Assembly: GCA_902793845.1 (NCBI GenBank)
Contig: CADBFE010000011.1
Location: forward strand, 1-33,017
DNA length: 33,017 nucleotides
Source: an uncultured Lachnospiraceae bacterium
GTDB taxonomy: Bacteria > Bacillota > Clostridia > Lachnospirales > Lachnospiraceae
Direction: 5' to 3'
Shown here: piece after piece, positions 1 to 8,374 of the stretch
Numbering within the stretch: the first letter of the stretch is position 1
Layout of the letters: the number at the start of each line of letters is the position of its first letter
Program-made: the position numbers and the translations under genes
The notes under the pieces: generated by a model
What the model saw: only the letters and a program-made list of their open reading frames with translations
The model's database searches: none
What the model was told of the DNA's origin: nothing

Positions 1-150
1 AAGAGATGCTATAAAGAGGCATTCTCGTTTGACAAGGCATTTGAGATTATAAGCAATGATTCAGGTACTCACTTTGATGCAAAGCTCGCCGAGGTATTTA
101 TGAAATGCCGACCTGAGCTTGAGGCTCTCTATGCAGGCTATGAAGAGTAA
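1..150 (+). CDS. HD-GYP domain protein, C-terminal fragment
   Basis: The reading frame is open from base 1 and ends in TAA at 148-150; the start lies outside the window. The last 49 residues contain AFEIISNDSGTHFDAKL, which matches the C-terminal signature of HD-GYP domains (a helix followed by SGTHFDP and a final helix). HD-GYP proteins hydrolyse c-di-GMP in the cytoplasm, often as response-regulator outputs; the catalytic HD and GYP motifs are upstream and cannot be checked here. It is followed after 14 nt by a TlpA-like gene with its own AGGAGA site (153-158), so the two are probably co-transcribed. The family call rests on a short segment only. Confidence 0.7.
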   Translation, partial: KRCYKEAFSFDKAFEIISNDSGTHFDAKLAEVFMKCRPELEALYAGYEE

Positions 151-164
151 ACAGGAGAATCAGC

Positions 165-764
165 ATGAAACTATTTAAGAATAAAACAGCGATAGCAGTA
201 ATGCTCGCAGTATTTATGATCGCTCTGACAGCGTGCGCAGGCGGATCATCAGACGGAGACAGCAGGGACAGAGGCAGCAGGGACAGTAAGGAATCAAAAG
301 AGGAAAGACCAAATGCAACAGAAGGCATAGGCGAGCCGAGGGAGCTTTCAGAGGGTGATATCGCCCCTGATTTTACCGTGACACTCGTTAGCGGCGAGGA
401 GTTTACCTTGTCCGATCATGATGATGAGGTTGTCCTCATCAATTTCTGGGCTACATGGTGTCCTCCCTGTGTAGGCGAGATGCCGGCTCTCCAGAAACTG
501 TATAAGGACGGAGATGCGGTGATCATCGGTATCAACTGCGGTGAATCCAAATCTGATGTAAAAAACTTTATAAAAGATAACGGATATACATACAATATCG
601 GATATGATACAGACTATACTGTCGGCACATATTATCCCACAGACGGTATACCTTATACCCTGATTGTCAACAAGGGTGTGATAGAGCGTATATTTGTCGG
701 AGCATACGGTGCAGAAGTCATGTACGATGAGTACAGCCATGCCATAGAGGAGTGCCTTGACTGA
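165..764 (+). CDS. TlpA/ResA-like thioredoxin-fold lipoprotein
   Basis: A 199-aa protein. Residues 1-24 form a lipoprotein signal peptide ending in the lipobox LTAC (Cys24 lipidated), followed by a Ser/Asp/Lys/Arg-rich linker (about 25-55) and a thioredoxin-fold domain. The segment FWATWCPPC places the redox pair at Cys99 and Cys102; the DIAPDFTV and GIPYTLIVNKG segments are typical of the TlpA/ResA/AhpC-TSA group. It should be anchored outside the cytoplasmic membrane and act as a thiol-disulfide oxidoreductase. Start: ATG at 165 with AGGAGA at 153-158. Its stop overlaps the ATG of the next gene (ATGA at 764-767... shared with the TGA), and a polytopic 4Fe-4S protein follows, so its partner for reducing power is probably in this operon. 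The substrate is unknown. Confidence 0.9.
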   Translation: MKLFKNKTAIAVMLAVFMIALTACAGGSSDGDSRDRGSRDSKESKEERPNATEGIGEPRELSEGDIAPDFTVTLVSGEEFTLSDHDDEVVLINFWATWCPPCVGEMPALQKLYKDGDAVIIGINCGESKSDVKNFIKDNGYTYNIGYDTDYTVGTYYPTDGIPYTLIVNKGVIERIFVGAYGAEVMYDEYSHAIEECLD

Positions 765-901
765 TGAGAAAGCTTGTCGCAAAGATAATCATGCTCATAA
801 TAGCAGCAGCATTACTGACCGTCGGTTTAAAGACCGGCGGTTTTAAAGATGTAAAAAACAGGGCAGCAATGGTCTGCTTTGAATGTATAGGTATCGGCTG
901 A
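764..901 (+). CDS. CD1871A-like CXXC-motif small membrane protein
   Basis: A 45-aa frame that begins with an ATG sharing one base with the preceding stop (764) and ends with a TGA that overlaps the next ATG (899-903). The arrangement of TlpA-like gene, mini-gene and 4Fe-4S membrane protein, with both junctions overlapping, indicates a real, translationally coupled gene. Residues 4-20 (LVAKIIMLIIAAALLTV) form one membrane helix. The C-terminus carries CFEC in the ending MVCFECIGIG, the CXXC hallmark I associate with the small 'CD1871A family CXXC motif-containing' proteins of Clostridia, which sit in this same neighbourhood. The biochemical role is unknown; a link in a membrane thiol or electron relay is inferred from its neighbours. 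Confidence 0.75.
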   Translation: MRKLVAKIIMLIIAAALLTVGLKTGGFKDVKNRAAMVCFECIGIG

Positions 902-1710
902 TGAAGATATCATATAAGAGAAGGTGTATCCAGGTAACAGCCGCAGTTCTTTATAACTGTAATTTTAAGGGCTTTGCGGATGGCCATATATACAGAGGTG
1001 ACAGCAAAGGTGTATGTGTACCCGGATTAAACTGCTACTCATGTCCCGGAGCTGTAGGTGCCTGCCCGTTAGGATCGCTTCAGGGAGGACTCCTCTCAGC
1101 CGGAAACAGGATACCCTACTATGTACTTGGCACAATTCTGTTGTTTGGTCTGATGCTCGGCAGATTTATATGCGGATTCTTATGTCCTTTCGGACTGGTT
1201 CAGGACCTGCTCTCAAAGATTCCCGTGAAAAAGATAAAGAAAAATAAAGTAACGAGAGTGTTGTCATATCTAAAATATGCGATACTCGCGGTTTTTGTGA
1301 TATTTATCCCCCTTGCATTTAAGTATCCCGGGTTTTGCAAATTGATCTGCCCGGCAGGTACTTTAGAGGGCGGTATACCGTTATTAATAAAAAACGAGTC
1401 CCTCCGTTCCATGATCGGATTTCTCTTTTCATGGAAATGCGGAGTACTCGTAATTATCCTGGTTATGTGTACATTCTGCCACAGGGCATTTTGCAGATTT
1501 TTATGTCCCCTCGGAGCGCTTTATTCCCTGTTCAATCCCATATCCGTATATGGGATCAGGGTCGATGAGTCAAAATGCATAGGGTGCGGTAAATGCGTCC
1601 GTGAGTGCAAAATGGATGTCAAAAAAGTATGTGACAGAGAGTGCATTCAGTGCGGCAAGTGTGTGGAAGGCTGTCCCAAGCAGGCCATTAAGTATGGCTT
1701 ACATAAGTGA
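901..1710 (+). CDS. NapH/YccM-like polytopic 4Fe-4S ferredoxin membrane protein
   Basis: 269 aa from ATG 901, which overlaps the stop of the 45-aa gene. An in-frame ATG at 883 lies inside that small gene and is less likely. Order: an N-terminal cysteine cluster (LNCYSCPGAVGACPLGSLQ), helix 1, CGFLCPFGLVQDLL, helix 2, a CKLICP segment, helix 3 and CRFLCPLGALYSLFN. The repeated C..CP.G motifs are characteristic of NapH/CcoG/YccM-type proteins. The last 45 residues hold two [4Fe-4S] binding motifs, CIGCGKCVREC and CIQCGKCVEGCP. The protein should carry electrons across or along the membrane, plausibly to the TlpA-like lipoprotein. Its 3' end overlaps the convergent peroxidase gene by 12 nt, with no terminator visible between them. 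Confidence 0.9.
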   Translation: MKISYKRRCIQVTAAVLYNCNFKGFADGHIYRGDSKGVCVPGLNCYSCPGAVGACPLGSLQGGLLSAGNRIPYYVLGTILLFGLMLGRFICGFLCPFGLVQDLLSKIPVKKIKKNKVTRVLSYLKYAILAVFVIFIPLAFKYPGFCKLICPAGTLEGGIPLLIKNESLRSMIGFLFSWKCGVLVIILVMCTFCHRAFCRFLCPLGALYSLFNPISVYGIRVDESKCIGCGKCVRECKMDVKKVCDRECIQCGKCVEGCPKQAIKYGLHK

Positions 1711-2241
1711 TGCCACACATGCAGCAACCTTTTCCATTTTTTCAGTAGGCTCAAATCTGGCTACTACATTTCCTTCACGGTCGATCACAAATTTTGTAAA
1801 GTTCCACTTGATGTCCGGATTGTTCTTGTAATTCTTGTCAATCTTTGAGAGCATGACTCCCATGGCAAGAGCGGCGGGACCCTTTCCAAATCCCTCAAAA
1901 CCTTTCTCACTCTTAAGATATTTAAATAAAGGAGCGGCATTTTCACCGTTTACATCAGTTTTCTTCATCTGAGGGAACTGAGTATTGTATTTAAGAGAGC
2001 AGAATTCATGGATCTCATCATCAGTGCCGGGTGTCTGGCCTGCAAACTGGTTGCAGGGTACATCGATGACCTCAAAACCTGCCTCGTGATATTTTTCATA
2101 AATAGCCTCGATATCCTTGTAATGGGGAGTGAAGCCGCATCCTGTAGCTGTATTGACTACAAGCACTACCTTGCCCCTGTATTTCTCCATGGAGATGATC
2201 TCTCCGTCCGGTGCTACTACTGTCTGATCATAAAATCCCAT
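1699..2241 (-). CDS. gpx: Glutathione-peroxidase-family thiol peroxidase
   Basis: 180 aa, the usual length for bacterial Gpx. The peroxidatic Cys35 lies in NTATGCGFTPHY, with Gln69 (NQFAGQ) and Trp145 (KWNFTKF) completing the catalytic triad. A second cysteine, Cys80 in EFCSLKYN, sits where the resolving cysteine of thioredoxin-dependent Gpx enzymes (such as yeast Gpx3) is found. The enzyme is therefore better read as a cytoplasmic 2-Cys thioredoxin peroxidase than as a glutathione user. It has Cys, not selenocysteine, at the active site. A strong AGGAGG site lies just upstream of the ATG, and a near-consensus promoter is about 80 nt further up. It converges on the 4Fe-4S gene with a 12-nt overlap. 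Role: reduction of peroxides in an anaerobe exposed to oxygen. Confidence 0.95.
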   Translation of the reverse strand: MGFYDQTVVAPDGEIISMEKYRGKVVLVVNTATGCGFTPHYKDIEAIYEKYHEAGFEVIDVPCNQFAGQTPGTDDEIHEFCSLKYNTQFPQMKKTDVNGENAAPLFKYLKSEKGFEGFGKGPAALAMGVMLSKIDKNYKNNPDIKWNFTKFVIDREGNVVARFEPTEKMEKVAACVASLM

Positions 2242-2326
2242 GTGTTTGTCCTCCTGTTTTTTTAGGTATATATTTTCAGTTTCTCATTAAAACCCGTGAA
2301 TATGCGTTTTCTTTAAGTTTGAATAA

Positions 2327-2355
2327 ATTATATTGCGTAAAATATAAACTGTCAA
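2327..2355 (-). promoter_or_regulatory. Sigma-A-type promoter of the peroxidase gene
   Basis: Read on the - strand, TTGACA (2355-2350) is followed by a 17-nt spacer and TATAAT (2332-2327). Both hexamers are perfect consensus with ideal spacing, so transcription should start near 2320 and give a leader of about 80 nt before the peroxidase ATG at 2241. No operator-like repeat was noticed around it. Confidence 0.8.
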
Positions 2356-2499
2356 GATTTTTTTGAAAATTTTGGTATATTTTTATGATAAGCCTTGTAT
2401 ATCAGTAGGTATTCTTTTTTGGTAAAATATTGTCTGTGGGGCGCATTTTGAGGTTCTTAATATATGTAATAAATCATATATTTTGATTTTTTTAAACTG

Positions 2500-2533
2500 T
2501 GCAACACTTTTGCAACACATGGGGGAATATAAT
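2500..2533 (+). promoter_or_regulatory. Direct-repeat operator and -10 element before the giant gene
   Basis: TGCAACACTTTTGCAACAC (2500-2518) contains two copies of TGCAACA at an 11-bp period (2500-2506 and 2511-2517). It is followed 10 nt later by a perfect TATAAT (2528-2533). There is no good -35 hexamer at the normal distance. Half-sites on one face of the helix, placed where the -35 would be and about 10 nt before the -10, match the layout of OmpR/PhoB-type activator sites. The identical 19-mer occurs at 32229-32247 before another unknown gene. The binding protein is not known. The rest of the 2242-2625 gap is AT-rich and holds only the divergent peroxidase promoter and a weak TGGTAAAAT (2420-2428) without a fitting -35. 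Confidence 0.55.
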
Positions 2534-2610
2534 GTGGACCATAGTGAGAGAGTAATAAAAAACTCCCGATCAGCAAAAGCAAACATTATAAAATTTTAAA
2601 GGTATAAATG

Positions 2611-2617
2611 AAAGGAG
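2611..2617 (+). promoter_or_regulatory. Ribosome binding site that sets the giant-gene start
   Basis: AAAGGAG lies 8 nt before the ATG at 2626. An in-frame ATG at 2608 would place this site inside the coding region and has only a weak AAAGG upstream, so 2626 is the better start. The final gene of the window uses a very similar site (AAGGAG) before a start that also begins Met-Pro. Confidence 0.75.
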
Positions 2618-2625
2618 AATTAGTT

Positions 2626-5600
2626 ATGCCACCTAAGAAGAATGCAATCGAAGTACAAATCCCTGATGTAAAAATCCCGGAAGTAAAAATTAACATCGAC
2701 TCAAAAGTTAAGAAGTTAGAAAATGGTTACGCTGTTAAGCATGAGGTTCAGCAGGTGCTCAAATATAATAATATGTATCAGCGACTTAATAATGCGTACA
2801 GATTAATCAATTATGATACAGGGCATTTTCTTTTTGACTGGCAATCTGATGAGAGAAAGCAGATTAACCAGCTTCTCACTGACTGCCTTAAACTACTTGA
2901 TGAATTTTACAAAGGTAAGACAAAGGGAGAAGTTGTTGTAATGGACAGGGATCAGTTCACTGTCGGTGCTCCTAAGATTAAAACTGTTTTTGCAACGATA
3001 AATGAAAAACTGGATGAAGTCATTAATGCATATGACAAGCATCTTAAGGATAAAGATAAGGAATATGCTAAGGCTGGTAATTATCTTTCATTAAAGCCTA
3101 ATGAAAATTATATTTATCGTCATATAGCAGTTGATGCACTTAAAGAAATCTCACAGATTTGTAAAGTATCATCACAGGATAATTCAATTGCTCTGATTGA
3201 AAACGGAATGAAAAACGGTATGATTCAACAGGTTTCTGTGGATGATATATTTACCGGAAGACAAAACGCAATTAGACAGGCTGCCGGACTCAGTTTGAGA
3301 ACGGTACGTACAAATGGTATTGTAGGTAAAATTCCTGCACTTATAGGATTTTTAAAGACGTATTCTGAAATTGGAAACGCAGCAGCAGATGTTATGTATA
3401 AGAGATTAAAGGATATTGATCTGTCACCTTATTATACCATGAAGAACGGTAAATATCCTACTCTTACACAGGAAGATATTACAAAGTTGATGGAGATAAA
3501 GACAACTATCAAAGACTGTGTAAGAGGATTTCTTGATAAAGTAAGTCAGACAAATAATGAGACTATTGATTATCTGCTTGTTCCGGAAACGGCTGGTCTT
3601 GATGGAGAGTTTAGCGAGACAGCTGTTAGTTATCGTGAAAATTTACAGAATATAGTAAAAGATCTCGATGGCGTTGCAGATGAAATGGAGACAAATTTAC
3701 TTAAGGTTCAGAGTCATCCTGAAGTATACACACTTCCGATAGTATTTAAGGATAAGTTTAGAGATGTATTTCTTGGGGATACCAGCCTCTTTACACTTGT
3801 AAAAAATCTATCTGAATTTAAAAATACTTTCAATGTAGCAGACAGTAATAAGAATATTGATAATACGAAGGCAGCAACGGCGTACCAGAATATCGAAAGG
3901 GCGATATCAGTTTTCTCTGATTATATTAATAGTCTCTATGAGGTTGGACCTGATGGATATTATATTTCATTCCCTTCGACTTATATTAAAGTATTTCAGG
4001 CTCAAATTGAAAAAGTAGAAAAAGCGATTCAGGATAACGAAAAGACATATATGGAGAATATTTCTCCCTTAAAGGAGAAAGAAGCCTCAAAGTATTTTTC
4101 TACAATAAAGAAAATAGTAAATGATTATAAGGTAGCAGCTGAAAAAGCTGAGAAAGAGACTGCAGGTTTAGTAGATGGCTCATTTGATAAGGAGAACGTA
4201 ATCTTTGAAACATATATTGATCCCAATCCTGAGGTTAGGAAGTTGCTTGGTGAGGTACGTGAGAAACGTATAAATACAGCATATGAAGAACAGGAACGTC
4301 AGATACTTTCACAGAGAGATGAGAGATATCTTGATGCATGTGCGGTACTTGATCAGAGATATACACTTTTCATCCAAAACCGTTATTTTGCAAAACCTGC
4401 AAATCGTGAAGCGTATATAGATGCTATTGGTGCATTTAATGATGTTGTAAATAAAGTAAGAGCTCTTTATGCAAGAGATAATTATGGCGGATATACTCAT
4501 TATGCTGATGAAACAGAAAAGCTTGCACTCAGAGATTCAATGATTAAAGCCCGGGAAGTATTGGCTAAGACAATAAAGAAAAGCGGTATTCCTGATTCAA
4601 TTAAGCAGAATCTTACAGCCGTTAACGAGATACTTGAAAAGCATGTCGAAGTCCTTAATAAAACATGCATCTCAGGTAAGTTTAATATTGCCCAGCTGCT
4701 TGATGCAGGAAAATTTGGATTCCCGCCCATTGAAAAGGCAGTTCAGAATGCAATGGGAGTTGATCGTTATGATTGGAATAATACAAAACAGGTTAACGAT
4801 CAGCAGTCTGTAAGTTACGAGGATTACAGAAATCCTTTCCTTAAGATTAAAGAGGATCTTGAAATTTTCCGTATTGCTGCAGATAATCCTCAGAATAAGT
4901 ATACTGATCAGGAAAAAACGTGGCTGGCAACTATCAGAAAGTACATAGACGACAACTTTGATCAGAAATTTATCGATGAGTATTACAAGCCGATACCTGT
5001 TGAGGATAAGAAATTAGGTACGGATGCATTCCACTATAAGCTTATGACCAAAGAGGAGCAGGATAAGCTCCGTGAAAAGTTCCATGGATTAAAGGATCTG
5101 ATTCAGAATATCGGAGGTACGGATGCATTCCAGAATACTGAAAACAAGACTATCAGTGCCCTTTTATGCGGAGTTGCTACATTTGCCAATGTAACTACAC
5201 ATCGTCTAGATACATTCCATTGGGATCTTGATGTACCGGTTTATACTATTCAGGAGGCTATATCAGGTCAGGCTGATACACATGTTTATAATTTCAGAAA
5301 TGAGATAACCAGATTTACAAGACTTCATCAGGATCCGACTCTTGCAAACAAACTTCATGACGCAGGTATTCTCCTGACTGATGAAGAGAAGTTTGAGCAG
5401 AAAGCCGATGAAAAGACCGGCGAAATGAAGACCGTCCGTAAGATGGAAAAAGAAGGCTTCTCATTACTTACTACAATAATGACTCTTGGACAGTATGAGA
5501 GAAAGCAGTGGCCTGTTTTTGACTATAATGATTTAACAGCCCTTCTCGAAAAGGTTAAAGTATTTGAGGAAAAATACTTCAGATGTCAGGAGAATGGTGA

Positions 5601-8166
5601 CTATCTTGATCTTCCCAGAAACTTTGAAGAAATCGGTGATGAAGGATTCGAGGGACAGATTAGAACATATGAGCAGATGAAGTGGGCATATACCCAGATT
5701 CAGTACAATGCAGCTCTTATGTTAACTAAGGCTACGAAGTATAATGAGAAGAATTCTAAGAATCCGTTACCACAGGCGTATATTGACGGACTTAATTCCA
5801 TTTTCCAGAAAGGACTCAGAATACAGACACTGCTTGCACAGGCTGATGCTCATCGTACAAGACCGGATATGGTAAATGCCATTGAGTTAATGCATTCAGA
5901 TCCTAAAAAGAGAGAGAATTTGTGGATTATCAGACAGAATAAGATTTTCCACAGACATCGTCAGCGCCAGGGACAAATTGGCGGATACAGAAATCTTCAG
6001 CATTTTGAGTACAAGTGGGATTCGGAATTGACTTACAATGGTCGTTTCTATGACGAGACTCCTCAGATAACAAAAGGTGACCAGCTGAACCAGTACCTTG
6101 ACGGTCTTCTTAATAAGTATGGAGCAAATGCAACAGAAGAGCAGAAGACTTTTGTAAAAGCTCTTATTGAAGCTGTAAAAAATGACCCGGACAAGGCGTC
6201 AGAGCATATGCCTACAATTGATGAGCTTGCTAACAACGATAAGGTTGCTGATGGATCTATTCTTGCAGATGTAGTTAAAAATCTCGGACTTGGCGATCAT
6301 AAATGGTGGGAAGATGCGAATGAACAATATATCGTAAGGAATATTGTTGCAGAAATGTCTAACATCGGAATCAGCCATGTAGATGCAAAAGAGAGAGCAA
6401 AGTGTGGTGCAAAGTTTGGAGAGAATCTCGTACATCATTATTTTGCACTTTCAAATATATCAGAGGCACTTGAATTCGATAATAATGGTCTTTACCCTTA
6501 TGAGCGACTCATTTCGAAAGTTAAAGAAGAGGAATTGATAGTACCGGGAGAAACCGGAAAGACGTATAAGGGTATTTTGGTAGAGGCAACTCCTTCTACA
6601 CTTGGATATAGTGCAACGTGGAATGAGGAGACAAAGAAGTGGGATAAGAAAGGCGTAAAAGTTATCTCCGGAAAAGATATCCTTCATAGTACCAACACAG
6701 AATTAACATCGATAGACTGCTTTAATAATGCAAACTTTATAGAGTCTTTGGCTAATCTCCAGGCTTTATGCTACCTTACAAACTCTCCTATGCCGAAAAT
6801 TGAGGATCTCAAGTTTGCTATGGAAACGGATCAGCAAGGCAAAATGAGAGCAAAGCTGATGAGTTATATGCCTGAAACTTCATTTGTTGATGGTGATTTT
6901 GAGGGAAAAGTAAAACTTGAAGATATAGGTGTTTTGCCTCATAATTTTGCTCGTAAAATCAAGAATCTTACCGGAGAACTGAAAAAGGAAAAACAGAAAG
7001 AAAATCTTGAAAAGTTTGCAAATTCAATGTTAGACAAGGTACCCGGTCTTTCTGACGAAGCAAAGGCAAGAATGAAGAATATTATCATTCAGAATGCCGG
7101 AGAATTAAGCAAAACTCTCAATGATCCTAAGAAGTATAAGAGCGGAGCACTTGTTGGGCGTGCAGGCAGTAAGCAAATATTCAAAAATGGTATTCGTGAC
7201 AAAAAGATACTTGTTACAACAGACTTCGCACATCTGAAAATTGATAAGTTATCACTTAAGTCGTCTATTATTGACACCGGTGTAGGTGGAGCAGAGAACG
7301 AGAACAGAAAGAATATCTTTACTCAGTTTGCTGAGATACCTGAACAGGTTTATGCCAATATTAATAAAAAGATTGCAGGTGATGAGAATAAAGCAGATGC
7401 TTACGTTCAGCGTTTTGTCAATGGCGTAATGAGACAGGTTCAGTCACTGAATCTTGAAGCAACTCTTGCAGATATCGATGACAAGAAAGATGAGTACTGG
7501 TTCCATAAAGATTCTGAGTATTACACGAATATGCATGATTCACTTCACAAGCTTCGTAAATTCGAGGAAACCGGTATATTGGAGTATACTGATGATGAGG
7601 GAAATCTGAAAAAGGTGAACTTTAAATCAATGAACCTTATAAACGGTGAATTAGATGCAAATATTATCAACCATTTAACTAATTATATCGATTCAGCAAA
7701 GGGATTTGTACAGGAATATATCACAGCACGTAAGGGTAAATTTTTCGGACCTATACATGACATGGGCGCTCGCCGTTTGAATGCTGCTAAGGAACTTAAT
7801 GAGAAACTGGATAGCGTGCTTACTGTTATGTCATCGCTCAAGACTAAGAATCCCAGGGTTCCGGCTCTTGATGATGAGCCTCAGGTAATTGGGGAAGCAG
7901 AGAAGAAGTTTGATGATCTTCCTATATTCCCTAAGACTGAAGCGCCTCAGGTTCAGAATGCTGAAAAAGAGAAAATAAACGTTGACGAGCTTGATGATGA
8001 GGAAGACGAGAAGGAAGAAGAAAAGGAAGAAAAGAAAGCAAAGAAAGATAAGAAGAAGACCAATACTAAGAAGGTTAAGAAAAACAAGGAAGAAGACGAG
8101 GACGAAAAGGAAGACGAGAAGGAAGACAAGAAGAAGTCCAAGGGCAAGGGTGGCAAGAATAAGTAA
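2626..8166 (+). CDS. Giant cytoplasmic protein of unknown function (1,846 aa)
   Basis: I do not recognise this protein. It has no signal peptide, no membrane helix and no enzyme motif I can identify. It is rich in Lys, Asp, Glu, Asn and Tyr and looks mainly helical. The N-terminus has a short repeat, IPDVKIPEVKINI, after MPPKK. About ten scattered cysteines suggest a cytoplasmic location. From roughly residue 1786 to the end the protein is almost purely Asp/Glu/Lys, closing with KKSKGKGGKNK; the matching DNA is a long purine-only tract. Base composition and codon use are more AT-rich than in most neighbours. It is monocistronic: own operator-type promoter upstream, two terminators downstream. 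The gene at 32326 shares its operator sequence and start context but shows no obvious residue similarity. Large structural or scaffold protein, toxin or effector are all possible. Confidence 0.9.
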   Translation: MPPKKNAIEVQIPDVKIPEVKINIDSKVKKLENGYAVKHEVQQVLKYNNMYQRLNNAYRLINYDTGHFLFDWQSDERKQINQLLTDCLKLLDEFYKGKTKGEVVVMDRDQFTVGAPKIKTVFATINEKLDEVINAYDKHLKDKDKEYAKAGNYLSLKPNENYIYRHIAVDALKEISQICKVSSQDNSIALIENGMKNGMIQQVSVDDIFTGRQNAIRQAAGLSLRTVRTNGIVGKIPALIGFLKTYSEIGNAAADVMYKRLKDIDLSPYYTMKNGKYPTLTQEDITKLMEIKTTIKDCVRGFLDKVSQTNNETIDYLLVPETAGLDGEFSETAVSYRENLQNIVKDLDGVADEMETNLLKVQSHPEVYTLPIVFKDKFRDVFLGDTSLFTLVKNLSEFKNTFNVADSNKNIDNTKAATAYQNIERAISVFSDYINSLYEVGPDGYYISFPSTYIKVFQAQIEKVEKAIQDNEKTYMENISPLKEKEASKYFSTIKKIVNDYKVAAEKAEKETAGLVDGSFDKENVIFETYIDPNPEVRKLLGEVREKRINTAYEEQERQILSQRDERYLDACAVLDQRYTLFIQNRYFAKPANREAYIDAIGAFNDVVNKVRALYARDNYGGYTHYADETEKLALRDSMIKAREVLAKTIKKSGIPDSIKQNLTAVNEILEKHVEVLNKTCISGKFNIAQLLDAGKFGFPPIEKAVQNAMGVDRYDWNNTKQVNDQQSVSYEDYRNPFLKIKEDLEIFRIAADNPQNKYTDQEKTWLATIRKYIDDNFDQKFIDEYYKPIPVEDKKLGTDAFHYKLMTKEEQDKLREKFHGLKDLIQNIGGTDAFQNTENKTISALLCGVATFANVTTHRLDTFHWDLDVPVYTIQEAISGQADTHVYNFRNEITRFTRLHQDPTLANKLHDAGILLTDEEKFEQKADEKTGEMKTVRKMEKEGFSLLTTIMTLGQYERKQWPVFDYNDLTALLEKVKVFEEKYFRCQENGDYLDLPRNFEEIGDEGFEGQIRTYEQMKWAYTQIQYNAALMLTKATKYNEKNSKNPLPQAYIDGLNSIFQKGLRIQTLLAQADAHRTRPDMVNAIELMHSDPKKRENLWIIRQNKIFHRHRQRQGQIGGYRNLQHFEYKWDSELTYNGRFYDETPQITKGDQLNQYLDGLLNKYGANATEEQKTFVKALIEAVKNDPDKASEHMPTIDELANNDKVADGSILADVVKNLGLGDHKWWEDANEQYIVRNIVAEMSNIGISHVDAKERAKCGAKFGENLVHHYFALSNISEALEFDNNGLYPYERLISKVKEEELIVPGETGKTYKGILVEATPSTLGYSATWNEETKKWDKKGVKVISGKDILHSTNTELTSIDCFNNANFIESLANLQALCYLTNSPMPKIEDLKFAMETDQQGKMRAKLMSYMPETSFVDGDFEGKVKLEDIGVLPHNFARKIKNLTGELKKEKQKENLEKFANSMLDKVPGLSDEAKARMKNIIIQNAGELSKTLNDPKKYKSGALVGRAGSKQIFKNGIRDKKILVTTDFAHLKIDKLSLKSSIIDTGVGGAENENRKNIFTQFAEIPEQVYANINKKIAGDENKADAYVQRFVNGVMRQVQSLNLEATLADIDDKKDEYWFHKDSEYYTNMHDSLHKLRKFEETGILEYTDDEGNLKKVNFKSMNLINGELDANIINHLTNYIDSAKGFVQEYITARKGKFFGPIHDMGARRLNAAKELNEKLDSVLTVMSSLKTKNPRVPALDDEPQVIGEAEKKFDDLPIFPKTEAPQVQNAEKEKINVDELDDEEDEKEEEKEEKKAKKDKKKTNTKKVKKNKEEDEDEKEDEKEDKKKSKGKGGKNK

Positions 8167-8214
8167 TTCTCCCTGAATTTAATCCAAAATTTTTCTAAGG
8201 TGGCAAAACAATAT

Positions 8215-8258
8215 AACCCTCATTCGTGTGAGAAACTCATACGGATGAGGGTTATTTT
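8215..8258 (+). terminator. Rho-independent terminator of the giant gene
   Basis: A long stem pairs AACCCTCAT (8215-8223) with ATGAGGGTT (8245-8253) and continues inward as CGT.TGAG with CTCA.ACG around a short A-rich loop. It is followed by ATTTT. It lies about 50 nt after the giant gene's stop and is the natural end of that transcript. Confidence 0.8.
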
Positions 8259-8328
8259 GTACTTTATGGCGGCGCATAATTATGATACAACTATGACATA
8301 AATATAATTGAATTATGAGATTTATAGT

Positions 8329-8358
8329 CCCACGGATGAACATAGTCCGTGGGTTTTT
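8329..8358 (+). terminator. Second strong terminator-like hairpin
   Basis: CCCACGGA (8329-8336) and TCCGTGGG (8346-8353) form a perfect 8-bp stem with a 9-nt loop, followed at once by TTTTT (8354-8358). It sits upstream of the next promoter, so it probably backs up the first terminator and insulates the FecR operon from the giant gene. Confidence 0.85.
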
Positions 8359-8374
8359 ATTTTGATTACAATTA

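Noticed and set aside
883-900. Upstream start for the 4Fe-4S membrane protein
   Set aside because: This ATG lies inside the 45-aa gene with no ribosome binding site. The overlapping ATG at 901 fits the coupled layout of the cassette.
2498-2518. Sigma-54 promoter before the giant gene
   Set aside because: TTTTGCA resembles a -12 element, but the GG of the -24 element is missing at the right distance, and a perfect TATAAT follows. A direct-repeat operator explains the sequence better.
2383-2586. 67-aa frame on the - strand in the gap before the giant gene
   Set aside because: It crosses the promoter and operator region, has no ribosome binding site, and its sequence resembles no protein I know.
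7953-8176. Open frames encoding poly-Ser (- strand) and Arg/Lys-rich (+ strand) peptides
   Set aside because: Both are shadows of the purine-rich tail of the giant gene. They have no start signals, and their composition follows directly from the repeat.
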